Shown one piece after another: positions 1-6,687 of a stretch of DNA of 17,765 bases (position 1 is its first letter; each line of letters begins with the position of its first letter). This DNA is from JAAXKN01 sp050258415. Lineage in GTDB: Bacteria > Bacteroidota > Ignavibacteria > Ignavibacteriales > SURF-24. The stretch lies in contig JBLMYS010000124.1 in assembly GCA_050258415.1 (NCBI GenBank), positions 1 to 17,765 of the forward strand, in the 5' to 3' direction. The translations under genes and the position numbers were made by a program. The notes under the pieces were generated by a model that saw only the letters and a program-made list of their open reading frames with translations, was not told the origin of the DNA and made no database searches.

Positions 1-308
1 AAAAGGGTATTGCTAACTCAATCCTTATTAAGGTTAACCAGATCGGTACACTGACCGAAACCCTCGACGCTATCGAAATGGCTAAGAGAGCAGGCTATAC
101 AACCGTTATCAGCCACCGCTCGGGCGAAACTGAAGATACTACAATCGCCGACATCGCTGTTGCTACTAACGCCGGACAGATCAAAACAGGCTCCGCAAGC
201 CGTACAGACAGAATTGCCAAGTACAACCAGCTCCTTAGAATTGAAGAGGACCTGGATACTACTTCAATCTTCCTCGGCCTTGCAGCCATTAATTGCGTTG
301 TTGAATAA
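1..308 (+). CDS. eno: Enolase (phosphopyruvate hydratase), C-terminal part
   Basis: This is the last 102 codons of enolase, which interconverts 2-phosphoglycerate and phosphoenolpyruvate in glycolysis and gluconeogenesis. The 5' part lies outside the window and the reading frame is set by codons from base 3. Visible signatures are ILIKVNQIGTLTETL, which holds the catalytic-base lysine of the family, then SHRSGETEDTTIADIAVA, which holds the substrate-loop His/Arg/Ser residues, and GQIKTGSASRTDRIAKYNQLLRIEE near the C-terminus. The tail FLGLAAINCVVE replaces the more usual short Ala/Gly-rich end, a minor variation. The gene stops at TAA and is followed within 30 bases by a strong intrinsic terminator, so it ends its own transcript. 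Identification is certain and nothing looks damaged in the visible part. Confidence 0.97.
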   Translation, partial: KGIANSILIKVNQIGTLTETLDAIEMAKRAGYTTVISHRSGETEDTTIADIAVATNAGQIKTGSASRTDRIAKYNQLLRIEEDLDTTSIFLGLAAINCVVE

Positions 309-333
309 TTGATAGAATAAATGTTCTTTACGG

Positions 334-359
334 GCGCCTGAGCAATCAGGCGCTTTTTT
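334..359 (+). terminator. Rho-independent terminator of eno
   Basis: A perfect 8-bp stem GCGCCTGA/TCAGGCGC closes a GCAA (GNRA-type) tetraloop and is followed directly by six T residues. It lies 25 bases after the enolase stop. Confidence 0.93.
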
Positions 360-420
360 GTCTCTGGACAAACCGGCTGAAACTGAAAGCATATCCTCTA
401 CAGCTTTTTTGTCCCAATAA

Positions 421-436
421 ATTATTTTCAAATAAT
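421..436 (+). promoter_or_regulatory. A/T inverted repeat just upstream of the glutamine synthetase RBS
   Basis: ATTATTT-TC-AAATAAT is a perfect 7-bp inverted repeat that ends one base before the AGGGG ribosome binding site (438-442) of the glutamine synthetase gene. Its position would suit an operator or a leader element. No named regulator is recognised, and A/T palindromes can occur by chance in such regions. Confidence 0.3.
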
Positions 437-447
437 CAGGGGTCGCT

Positions 448-1827
448 ATGCCAGAGAATGTTCTTCAAAGCTGCAATAATCTGATCAAAAAAAATAATAT
501 TGAGATAATCGACTTAAAAACAATTGACCTTTCGGGTCGTCTGCACCACATTTCACTTCCTTTTTATCCGGGACTTTTAACAAAACTTATGAACGAGGGC
601 GTCGGCTTCGACGGCTCCAGCTTCGGCTTCAGCAAGGTAGAAAACAGCGATATGATCATGATCCCCGACCTTGAAACCGCTGTTATTGACCCTTTCCGCG
701 AGGCTCCCACTTTAAGTTTTTATTCACACATAGTTTTAACCGACGGTAAACGTACACCTTTTTCACAGGACGGGCGCTACCTGGCAAAGAAGGCCGAAAC
801 GCTCCTTAAGGAAATTACGGGCGCCGACAAGTCACTCTGGGGACCGGAGTTTGAATTCTATATCTTCTCCAAAGTTGAATATGACACGCGCACCTCTTCA
901 TCTTTCTACCGGGTGGAGCATGCGGAGGAATTCTATAAAAGGGCTTACCACGCCGCAAACCCGTTTGACGTCTACGACGATTTCCGTGACGAGGCCTCAA
1001 AGCTCTTGCAGAAGTTCGGAATAAAAGTGAAATACCACCACCACGAGGCTGGTGAACGCGGGCAGCAGGAAATTGAAACTTATTTCCACGACCTGCTTGC
1101 AACGGGCGACAATATAGTTACAAGCAAGTATGTGCTTTTTAATCTCGCACGCCAGAAAGACCTTTTTATTACTTTCATGCCTAAACCGATGTACCAGCAG
1201 GCAGGCAACGGCATGCATCTGCACATGTACTTGACCAAAAACGGCAAGAACGCTTTCTACAAAAAAGGGGAGTACGGAAACATTAATGAGCTGGGGCGCT
1301 ATTTTATCGGCGGTATGCTCAAGCACGGGCCCGCTCTTTCGGCTTTTACAAATCCAAGCACCAATTCTTATAAGCGCCTCGTTCCGGGCTTTGAGGCTCC
1401 GGTGGCATTAACATACGGACAGGGAAACCGCGCCGGTGCAATAAGAATACCCAAGTACGTTACAAATCCCGACGAAACCCGTTTTGAATACCGCCCCCCG
1501 GATGCAACCGCTAACCCTTATCTCTGCATTACGGCAATGCTTCTAGCGGGTCTTGACGGCGTGGTAAATAAGATCGATCCTGTCAAGGAAGGCTACGGCC
1601 CTTATGACAAGAACATAGATGAACACTGCAAGGACAGCATTCACTTCCTGCCAAGAAACCTCTCTGAAGCACTCGACGCACTGGATGCCGATAACGAATT
1701 CCTTAAGCGCGGGGATATCTTTTCAGATGAACTCCTGCAGCAGTGGGTAAAGCTCAAACAGGAGGAGATCAAGTCCATTGGCACCATGCCGCATCCTTTT
1801 GAGTATAAAATGTACTTTAATCTGTAG
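448..1827 (+). CDS. glnA: Glutamine synthetase, type I
   Basis: A complete 459-residue class I glutamine synthetase, which condenses glutamate and ammonia with ATP hydrolysis in the cytoplasm and forms dodecamers. In order: beta-grasp domain with GFDGSS (53-58); metal and glutamate site EFEFY (134-138); HHHEAGERGQQEIE (197-210); the HxH metal motif NGMHLH (254-259); ATP loop NPSTNSYKRLVPGFEAP (302-318); and RFEYRPPDATANPYL (345-359). The length fits the GSI group (about 440-470). The region where E. coli GlnA carries its adenylylated Tyr (NLYDLP) reads DKNIDEHCKDS here with no Tyr, so adenylylation control is unlikely. The start is the ATG preceded by AGGGG at 438-442. It stands alone between terminators, so it is probably a monocistronic gene with its own promoter. 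Confidence 0.95.
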   Translation: MPENVLQSCNNLIKKNNIEIIDLKTIDLSGRLHHISLPFYPGLLTKLMNEGVGFDGSSFGFSKVENSDMIMIPDLETAVIDPFREAPTLSFYSHIVLTDGKRTPFSQDGRYLAKKAETLLKEITGADKSLWGPEFEFYIFSKVEYDTRTSSSFYRVEHAEEFYKRAYHAANPFDVYDDFRDEASKLLQKFGIKVKYHHHEAGERGQQEIETYFHDLLATGDNIVTSKYVLFNLARQKDLFITFMPKPMYQQAGNGMHLHMYLTKNGKNAFYKKGEYGNINELGRYFIGGMLKHGPALSAFTNPSTNSYKRLVPGFEAPVALTYGQGNRAGAIRIPKYVTNPDETRFEYRPPDATANPYLCITAMLLAGLDGVVNKIDPVKEGYGPYDKNIDEHCKDSIHFLPRNLSEALDALDADNEFLKRGDIFSDELLQQWVKLKQEEIKSIGTMPHPFEYKMYFNL

Positions 1828-1830
1828 GAA

Positions 1831-1872
1831 AAGGTTAAGGTAAAGGCAAAGGTTGAGGTTAAGGTTTAGGTT
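1831..1872. repeat. Degenerate hexamer tandem repeat, about 7 units of AAGGTT
   Basis: Seven consecutive 6-base units (AAGGTT, AAGGTA, AAGGCA, AAGGTT, GAGGTT, AAGGTT, TAGGTT) begin three bases after the glutamine synthetase stop codon. They look like a slipped-strand or expansion tract. No coding role is seen. Confidence 0.85.
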
Positions 1873-1886
1873 TAGTAAATTAGCGG

Positions 1887-1908
1887 GCCGGGGAATTATT
1901 TCTCCGGC
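1887..1908 (+). terminator. Weak hairpin after glnA
   Basis: GCCGGGG and CTCCGGC can form a 7-bp stem (one G-T pair) around the loop AATTATTT. There is no T-run after it, so as a terminator it is doubtful. It lies between two tandem-repeat tracts. Confidence 0.35.
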
Positions 1909-1909
1909 T

Positions 1910-1944
1910 CATAATTCATAATTCATAATTCATAATTTGTAATT
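1910..1944. repeat. Heptamer tandem repeat, 5 units of CATAATT
   Basis: Four exact CATAATT units followed by TGTAATT abut the start region of the DMT transporter gene, ending 8 bases before its ATG. A second 7-base-period tract of different sequence follows the same gene at 2854-2888. Confidence 0.88.
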
Positions 1945-1951
1945 CATTTTG

Positions 1952-2842
1952 ATGTCATACACAGGTGAACTAAGTGCCCTTATAACTGCCATACTCTGGT
2001 CGTTTACTTCAATATTTTTTTCTGAAGCTTCAATCCGCGTCGGATCATTTCAGGTTAACATTACAAGGCTCATTCTTGCCTCCATATTCCTTATTGCTAC
2101 AATTGCTCTTACAGGACTGTCGCTCATGCTTTCGGCATCACAGGTGTTTTATCTTGCCGTAAGCGGACTTATTGGACTCATATTCGGCGACACGTATTTA
2201 TTTAAGGCATACCAGCATATTGGAGCGCGATTAAGCCAGCTCTTAATGGCATCTTCACCCGCAATGACTGCAATTATGGCTTATTTCTTCTTAGGGGAAC
2301 ATTTTTCTGTCTGGGGAATTATTGGAATTGTTGTAACGCTTACCGGCATTTCGATGGTTGTAATGGAAAAAAACGAGCAGCCCACGGCTAAATACACCAT
2401 TAGCCGTATCGGAATCTTCTACGGCATAATGGGGGCTCTGGGGCAGGCCGCAGGTATTATTTTTGCGAAACTTGCTTTCCAGGAAGGGGACATTAACGGA
2501 TTTGTTGCCACTTTCATAAGGATTTTTGCTTCTGTAGCTGTAATTCTTCCGGCAGGAATAATCTTTAAGCGCTATAAAAACCCCTTAAGAGTGTTTTCCT
2601 CTGACAGGAAAGCCTTTGCATATACTACCGCGGGGTCCATTCTTGGCCCATACCTTGGCATCACTTTCAGTCTTATTGCCGTTGCCAAAACAAATGCCGG
2701 AATAGCATCAACCATAATGTCCACTTCCCCAATTATCATGCTTCCGATGATAAAATATTTTTATAAGGAAAAGCTTTCATGGAAATCGATTACAGGTGCA
2801 TTTGTTGCCGTGGGGGGAGTGGCAATTTTGTTTCTCAGATGA
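1952..2842 (+). CDS. EamA/DMT-family membrane transporter
   Basis: A 296-residue protein with about ten hydrophobic helices arranged as two homologous EamA halves (roughly residues 5-140 and 150-296), the normal size and layout for drug/metabolite transporters. Motifs typical of the first half are visible: an early LWSFTSIFF segment and GDTYLFKAYQHIGARLSQLLMASSPAMTAIMAYFFLGEH, with the second-half counterpart GIASTIMSTSPIIMLPMIKYFYKEKLSW. Family members export amino acids, nucleosides or other metabolites, and the substrate cannot be read from sequence. The ATG at 1952 is chosen, although an immediately upstream TTG (1949) is also in frame. No Shine-Dalgarno is visible because the upstream bases belong to the CATAATT repeat tract. 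The gene stands alone and converges on the serine hydrolase gene. Confidence 0.88.
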   Translation: MSYTGELSALITAILWSFTSIFFSEASIRVGSFQVNITRLILASIFLIATIALTGLSLMLSASQVFYLAVSGLIGLIFGDTYLFKAYQHIGARLSQLLMASSPAMTAIMAYFFLGEHFSVWGIIGIVVTLTGISMVVMEKNEQPTAKYTISRIGIFYGIMGALGQAAGIIFAKLAFQEGDINGFVATFIRIFASVAVILPAGIIFKRYKNPLRVFSSDRKAFAYTTAGSILGPYLGITFSLIAVAKTNAGIASTIMSTSPIIMLPMIKYFYKEKLSWKSITGAFVAVGGVAILFLR

Positions 2843-2853
2843 GAGACAAAATC

Positions 2854-2888
2854 AATTAAAAATTAAAAATGAAAAATTAAAAAGTAAA
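2854..2888. repeat. Heptamer tandem repeat, 5 units of AATTAAA
   Basis: Units AATTAAA, AATTAAA, AATGAAA, AATTAAA and AAGTAAA follow the DMT gene stop and run into the stem of the downstream terminator. It has the same 7-base period as the tract at 1910-1944. Confidence 0.8.
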
Positions 2889-2918
2889 AGCCCGGAGATG
2901 CTGATCGTCCGGGCTTTT
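2886..2918. terminator. Bidirectional terminator between convergent genes
   Basis: AAAAGCCCGGA (2886-2896) pairs with TCCGGGCTTTT (2908-2918) in an 11-bp stem with an 11-base loop, followed by further T residues on the + strand. It sits 43 bases after the DMT stop and 8 bases before the end of the convergent serine hydrolase gene, so it probably serves both. Confidence 0.88.
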
Positions 2919-2926
2919 TTTATTGT

Positions 2927-4165
2927 CTAATTCTTAAATTGGCTCAAATCGGGTTTGAATTTTCTGGGCCTCGAAAGCTCGTAGTTGTAGATCACTTTCC
3001 CCAGGTTTCTTAAGAATGGAAGGCCAATCTGATCGTACTCATATTTATCATCATTAAATACCTCGTCACTGTTTACATAAATTACAGCCGTTACAAAGAA
3101 CTCCACTTTCTTTTCAAAATCCACTATGTAGGCGTTGTCAGTCAGATATCCGTAGGCGAGGCCGATCTTGTTGAATATTCTTACGTTTGAGGGAATTGTG
3201 TCGTTTTTGCTGCCATACATAAGGAATTTTACATATGCATCATAGTATTCCTTCGGATCATACTTCGGGTAATCACTTTCCTTCGGGAGCATTGACATGT
3301 ACTTATATAAAAACTTGTAATCATCCTGTGTGAGGTTAAATCTCTCTTCCTTCGGGAAGCTTTCGGGGAAAATTATTCTTCTTAAAATTCCCTGCAGGCT
3401 TTCAACTGAAATGTAATTGCTGTAAGTAAAATCCTTCGGTTTTCTTACAAGGCTGTCACCAACCATGTAGCCGTTTCCACGGAAAAGAGTGGGGAGGTCA
3501 TTCTGGTACTGGACCGGGTTAACCTGCTCCGGCTGCTCATAGATGATTTTGTCTTTATTATAGAAAGTGAAGGGGTTGGTGTGCCTGTTTTCTTCAGGTG
3601 AAAGGGCAACTGAAACTCTGTGCTGAAGCTTCAGGTCCTTTAGCCCGCGTTTCCAGAGCTCTTCGTTCAGGTATTTCTGTCCCACAAATTCATACGTCCT
3701 GTTAAAAGCGTCGTTATCGCTTGCAAGGAAGATCTTTTTAATATAATGGGCAATTGAAGGAAGGCCGTCCTTAGAGCTCATGTCCTTCAGAACACGCGAC
3801 TGTCCTGTATAGGCGCTGTCAATTCTAAGCGTGGTAAATTTATCCAGCCCTTTTATATTTAGCTCATTTAACTTCTGAAGCGACAATACGGCGCCAGCTA
3901 TTTTAACCGAGCTTGCGGGATAGAAATAATTATTTTTATTCACATTGTATTTGTACGTTGTGAATCGGGGCCTGTTTTTCCTGTCGCGGTCCACCTGTGT
4001 ATAAAGGATCTGTACCTGGTATTTGGAAGGGTTCGCCGCCACTTCGGGAAAAAGGCTTTTATTGGCCTTTACAAGGCTGTCTAGTAGTGCTGCATTTTTA
4101 GCCTGCGGAAAAGCTGCTGCAGAAAAAAGAATAAATGTAAGAAGTAAGGAAAAGTATTTTTGCAT
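2927..4165 (-). CDS. Secreted serine hydrolase, class A beta-lactamase-like fold
   Basis: A 412-residue protein with an N-terminal signal peptide (hydrophobic core about residues 5-20, likely cleavage after FPQA). It carries penicillin-interacting serine-enzyme motifs in the right order: SxxK as S85-S-V-K88 in PASSVKIAG, SDN at 149-151 in LASDNDAFNRTYEF, and KIG at 333-335 in place of KTG. This places it in the beta-lactamase/transpeptidase superfamily (beta-lactamase2-type domain), acting in the periplasm or outer envelope. The insert between SDN and KIG is much longer than in true class A lactamases (about 180 residues) and no clear omega-loop ExxLN is visible. Hydrolysis of beta-lactam antibiotics should therefore not be assumed; a peptidase or esterase role is equally possible. 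No Shine-Dalgarno precedes the ATG. Confidence 0.8.
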   Translation of the reverse strand: MQKYFSLLLTFILFSAAAFPQAKNAALLDSLVKANKSLFPEVAANPSKYQVQILYTQVDRDRKNRPRFTTYKYNVNKNNYFYPASSVKIAGAVLSLQKLNELNIKGLDKFTTLRIDSAYTGQSRVLKDMSSKDGLPSIAHYIKKIFLASDNDAFNRTYEFVGQKYLNEELWKRGLKDLKLQHRVSVALSPEENRHTNPFTFYNKDKIIYEQPEQVNPVQYQNDLPTLFRGNGYMVGDSLVRKPKDFTYSNYISVESLQGILRRIIFPESFPKEERFNLTQDDYKFLYKYMSMLPKESDYPKYDPKEYYDAYVKFLMYGSKNDTIPSNVRIFNKIGLAYGYLTDNAYIVDFEKKVEFFVTAVIYVNSDEVFNDDKYEYDQIGLPFLRNLGKVIYNYELSRPRKFKPDLSQFKN

Positions 4166-4237
4166 GTTTCAGTGTCGATATTAATGAATAAAAACTGACA
4201 TGAAAAATACTATTCCCTTAGATGCTATCCAAGTCCT

Positions 4238-4750
4238 TTACTTCTCTTCGAGCAGCTTTCTGTAAGTTGTATAGTCCCCGTGGCTGAAGCAGACAAAAAT
4301 CACCTTTTCAATGGATGGATTTTTCTCAAGGAACTCGCCTACCTCCTTAACTGCAATTCTGGCAGCGCGTTCAAAAGGGAAGCCGTAGACGCCGGTTGAG
4401 ATTGAAGGAAAAGCGACGGTCTTAATCCCGTTTTCAACGGCAAGCTTTAGCGAATTACGGTAGCACGAGGCAAGAAGATCATCTTCGTTAAAATCCCCGC
4501 CGCGCCATACGGGTCCTACCGTATGTATTACATATTTAGCGGGAAGTTTATATCCTTTTGTGATTTTAGCGTCTCCTGTAATGCATCCGCCGAGACTTCT
4601 GCATTCTTCTTTAAGTTCCGCTCCTGCAGCTCTGTGGATTGCGCCATCCACGCCCCCTCCGCCCAGAAGTGTCGTATTGGCGGCATTGACGATGGCATCC
4701 ACGTGGAATCTGGTTATATCGCCTTCTTCGGCCGTCATTTTATCTGTCAT
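4238..4750 (-). CDS. Macrodomain protein (predicted ADP-ribose / O-acetyl-ADP-ribose hydrolase)
   Basis: A stand-alone 170-residue macrodomain of the MacroD/YmdB type, the usual length for this family, which removes ADP-ribose from proteins or deacetylates O-acetyl-ADP-ribose in the cytoplasm. Motifs: GDIT (10-13), DAIVNAANTTLLGGGGVDGAIHRAAG (18-43), which holds the Asn/Asp residues that contact the distal ribose, and FPSISTGVYGFPFERAA (114-130), the phosphate-binding loop. The start is preceded by a strong GGGGGAAG, 5 bases before the ATG on the - strand. A second Met lies at residue 5 but would lose that spacing. It is upstream of the serine hydrolase gene with a 72-base gap, so co-transcription is possible but not required. 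It diverges from the H-like/HybAB unit. Confidence 0.92.
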   Translation of the reverse strand: MTDKMTAEEGDITRFHVDAIVNAANTTLLGGGGVDGAIHRAAGAELKEECRSLGGCITGDAKITKGYKLPAKYVIHTVGPVWRGGDFNEDDLLASCYRNSLKLAVENGIKTVAFPSISTGVYGFPFERAARIAVKEVGEFLEKNPSIEKVIFVCFSHGDYTTYRKLLEEK

Positions 4751-4962
4751 TTCAACTTCCCCCGTTCAATACAGTATTCAAAAAATGTTAGTTGTATAAA
4801 TTACGAAAATAAGTTATTTCAAATCAATGCGGCATTTGGCCCCGGGACTCGCATAGTCAGGTGGGTATTTAATTTTTCATCACTCCAGAGTACCTCCTGT
4901 TGAATTAATTATATGCCAGGAACTTGGGAAATATTAAAATCTCATCAGTTTTGCCTGAAAAG

Positions 4963-5077
4963 TGTAGATAATCTCAACAAAATGGTGTAAAGAAATTAAA
5001 CACTTCAATAATGCTTAAAATTGAATAAAAACGCGATTTATTTAGTTTTTCCGAAATCGATGTAGAAATTTTCTACA
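4963..5077 (+). promoter_or_regulatory. Family of 17-base inverted-repeat sites, TGTAGA-N5-TCTACA
   Basis: At 5061-5077 there is a perfect palindrome TGTAGAAA-T-TTTCTACA. At 4963-4979 a second copy, TGTAGA-TAATC-TCAACA, matches the 6-5-6 pattern with one arm mismatch. At 4986-5002 a looser copy reads TGTAAA-GAAAT-TAAACA. The perfect copy is centred about 130 bases before the transcription start predicted from the sigma-54-like element at 5177. That is the usual distance for an enhancer site of an NtrC-type activator. The regulator is not identified; binding by the response regulator encoded at 10882-12231 is inference. Confidence 0.5.
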
Positions 5078-5176
5078 CTTGCAGCATTAACGCCTTTTTT
5101 CTTGTTGTAAGCTGAAATCCACATAAGTTATTTTAATATAATCGATTATGAGAATGTCAATTCCGATATTGTGAAA

Positions 5177-5193
5177 TGGTACACAATTTGTTG
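5177..5193 (+). promoter_or_regulatory. Candidate sigma-54 (-24/-12) promoter for the H-like/HybAB/cytochrome unit
   Basis: TGGTAC-ACAAT-TTGT resembles the sigma-54 consensus TGGCAC-N5-TTGC. It keeps GG-N10-G but has T instead of C after the -12 G, and T for C in the -24 box. Predicted initiation near 5202 leaves about 36 bases of leader containing AAGGA (5226-5230) before the ATG at 5239. Confidence 0.4.
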
Positions 5194-5238
5194 TATTATT
5201 TATATACAAAAAACACAATCATAATAAGGAATAAAATC

Positions 5239-5901
5239 ATGGTCGCTTTATTTGTAGTTTCAACATTTGTTCTATTTATAGTAATAGACATTTTTGTTTT
5301 AAAAGCTCAGCGGAAAAGCCATCCAGCCTTAGAAAAAACACCCGGGGCTGTTTTCAACAAAAGCAGCATTGCTCATCCGGATAAGGTTTACATTTCAAAA
5401 GGCCATACCTGGGCACAAAAGCTTCAGGATGGGACTGTTAAGGTAGGTGTAGACGATTTTGCCCTAAAAGCATTAGGGAGATTATCTGTTACCAGAATCG
5501 TTCCTGAAAAGACGAAGGTAAGTCAGGGAGAGGTCATACTTGAAGGCACCTGCAGCGGCAACGTATTTAAGTTCAGAAGCCCTGTTGAAGGCACCGTAAA
5601 GGCTGTCAACGAGTCCATTCTCAACAGAACTCTTACAGAACCTTTTACAAATGGCTGGGGAATAATTATAACTCCTGCCGACTGGGAGAAAAACTCCCGC
5701 GTACTCAAAACCGGAGAATCACTTTCTGCATGGCTGAAAGAAGAATTTAGAAGGATGCGAGATTTTATTGAAGTTAGTGCTGTAAAACCTGAGCTGGCCG
5801 GCGTCACAATGCACGATGGCGGTAATATTGTTGAAGGCGCGGTTGCAAACATAGATGCATCAGGCATGGAAAACTTTGAACAAGAATTTTTAACCTTCTA
5901 A
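5239..5901 (+). CDS. Membrane-anchored H-protein-like (GcvH-fold) protein lacking the lipoyl lysine
   Basis: A 220-residue protein with one N-terminal membrane helix (residues 2-21) followed by KAQRK, so the rest is predicted cytoplasmic by the positive-inside rule. Residues about 48-168 are a GcvH-type domain: GHTWAQKLQDGTVKVGVDDFALKALG, then VSQGEVILEGTCSGNVFKFRSPVEGTVKAVNE, then PFTNGWGIIITPADW. Ungapped alignment of VSQG-N17-PVEG with VSAG-N17-PVSG of E. coli GcvH puts Gly107 at the lipoylated Lys, so it should not carry lipoate. A C-terminal extension (169-220) contains TMHDGG (190-195), a motif shared with the second H-like protein at 7858. The ATG at 5239 is chosen for AAGGA 8 bases upstream. 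It is the first gene of the unit, 15 bases before the HybA-like gene. Its role in a redox complex, perhaps as a scaffold, is inferred from context. Confidence 0.8.
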   Translation: MVALFVVSTFVLFIVIDIFVLKAQRKSHPALEKTPGAVFNKSSIAHPDKVYISKGHTWAQKLQDGTVKVGVDDFALKALGRLSVTRIVPEKTKVSQGEVILEGTCSGNVFKFRSPVEGTVKAVNESILNRTLTEPFTNGWGIIITPADWEKNSRVLKTGESLSAWLKEEFRRMRDFIEVSAVKPELAGVTMHDGGNIVEGAVANIDASGMENFEQEFLTF

Positions 5902-5916
5902 ATATTGGGGATCATA

Positions 5917-6687
5917 ATGACAAAACAGAAAGGACTACTTTACGACTCGACCATGTGCGTCGGGTGCGGTGAATGCTATAATGCTTGCAAGAAACAGAAC
6001 AAGCATAAAGAAACGAATTCAGATTTCTTAAAAGATCATCTTTCAGCAGATACATACACGGTTGTAGAGCAGCACGGAGATCTCTATGCCAGGAAAATGT
6101 GTATGCATTGTACAAAGCCGACCTGTGCTTCGGTTTGCCCGGTTGGAGCCTTTGAAAAGTCGAAAGAAGGCGCCGTATTATATGACGCCGAAAAGTGTAT
6201 CGGCTGCCGCTACTGCATGCAGGCATGCCCCCATTCAATTCCACGTTATGAATGGAGCAGTACAAATCCCAGAGTCCGCAAGTGCATCATGTGTCACGAC
6301 AGGGTTGCAAAAGGCCTTCCCACGGCCTGCTCTGAAGCATGCCCCACAGGTGCCACAAAGTTCGGCGATATGGATGAACTGATTGCAGAGGCAAAGCAGA
6401 GGCTGAAAGACAATCCCGACACATATTATCAGCACATTTATGGTCTTGAAGAAGCGGGCGGTGGAAACGTACTGGTACTTGCTTCCGTTCCGTTTGAAAA
6501 ATTAGGATATACACCGAATCTGCCAAAGGAACCGCTGCCTGAGTTAACCGGCCGCGTAATGGAAAAGATTCCTACTATCGTTGCCGCAGGCGGCGTATTT
6601 CTGGGTTCAATGCACTGGCTCACAAAAAGAAAAAATCAGATAGCCAGGGAGAAAAGGGATGAACAATTAAAGAGGAATGAAAAATAA
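5917..6687 (+). CDS. HybA-type four-cluster ferredoxin subunit with C-terminal membrane helix
   Basis: A 256-residue electron-transfer protein of the HybA/NrfC/DmsB family. Sixteen cysteines form four [4Fe-4S] sites: C14-C17-C20-C24, C62-C65-C70-C74, C94-C97-C100-C104 and C123-C126-C138-C142. A hydrophobic helix at about 217-234 followed by a Lys/Arg-rich tail matches the membrane anchor typical of HybA. Unlike E. coli HybA there is no twin-arginine leader, and an in-frame stop at 5899 leaves no room for one, so the clusters are probably cytoplasmic unless the protein is exported with a partner. The ATG at 5917 is preceded by GGGG (5907-5910); a TTG at 5905 is the only longer start. It overlaps the HybB-like gene by one base (TAATG), so the two are translationally coupled. 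No hydrogenase or molybdenum catalytic subunit lies nearby, hence no hyb symbol is given. Confidence 0.88.
   Translation: MTKQKGLLYDSTMCVGCGECYNACKKQNKHKETNSDFLKDHLSADTYTVVEQHGDLYARKMCMHCTKPTCASVCPVGAFEKSKEGAVLYDAEKCIGCRYCMQACPHSIPRYEWSSTNPRVRKCIMCHDRVAKGLPTACSEACPTGATKFGDMDELIAEAKQRLKDNPDTYYQHIYGLEEAGGGNVLVLASVPFEKLGYTPNLPKEPLPELTGRVMEKIPTIVAAGGVFLGSMHWLTKRKNQIAREKRDEQLKRNEK

Larger units (their letters stand above)
4751..5238. other. 488-base divergent intergenic regulatory region
   Basis: No credible gene is seen on either strand. It holds three related inverted-repeat sites, a sigma-54-like element and an A/T-rich stretch, which are annotated separately. It probably contains promoters for both the macrodomain gene (- strand) and the H-like/HybAB/cytochrome unit (+ strand). 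An in-frame ATG at 5176 would extend the first H-like protein by 21 residues, but that ATG lies inside the promoter-like element and has no ribosome binding site. Confidence 0.7.

Noticed and set aside
1910..1944. CRISPR-like repeats
   Set aside because: Units are 7 bases and contiguous with no spacers, so this is a simple tandem repeat.
4870..4898. Strong AGGAGG on the - strand at 4893-4898, suggesting a gene start
   Set aside because: The start codons after it (GTG, ATG at 4883-4878) open only a three- or four-codon frame ending in TAA, so there is no supportable gene; a leader peptide cannot be excluded.
4523..4903. 126-codon + strand frame across the macrodomain gene and intergenic region
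   Set aside because: It is mostly antisense to the well-supported macrodomain gene and shows no domain or ribosome binding site.
5176..5238. Longer start (ATG at 5176) for the first H-like protein
   Set aside because: No ribosome binding site, it overlaps the promoter-like element and it would place a polar 21-residue stretch before the membrane helix; the ATG at 5239 has AAGGA at proper spacing.
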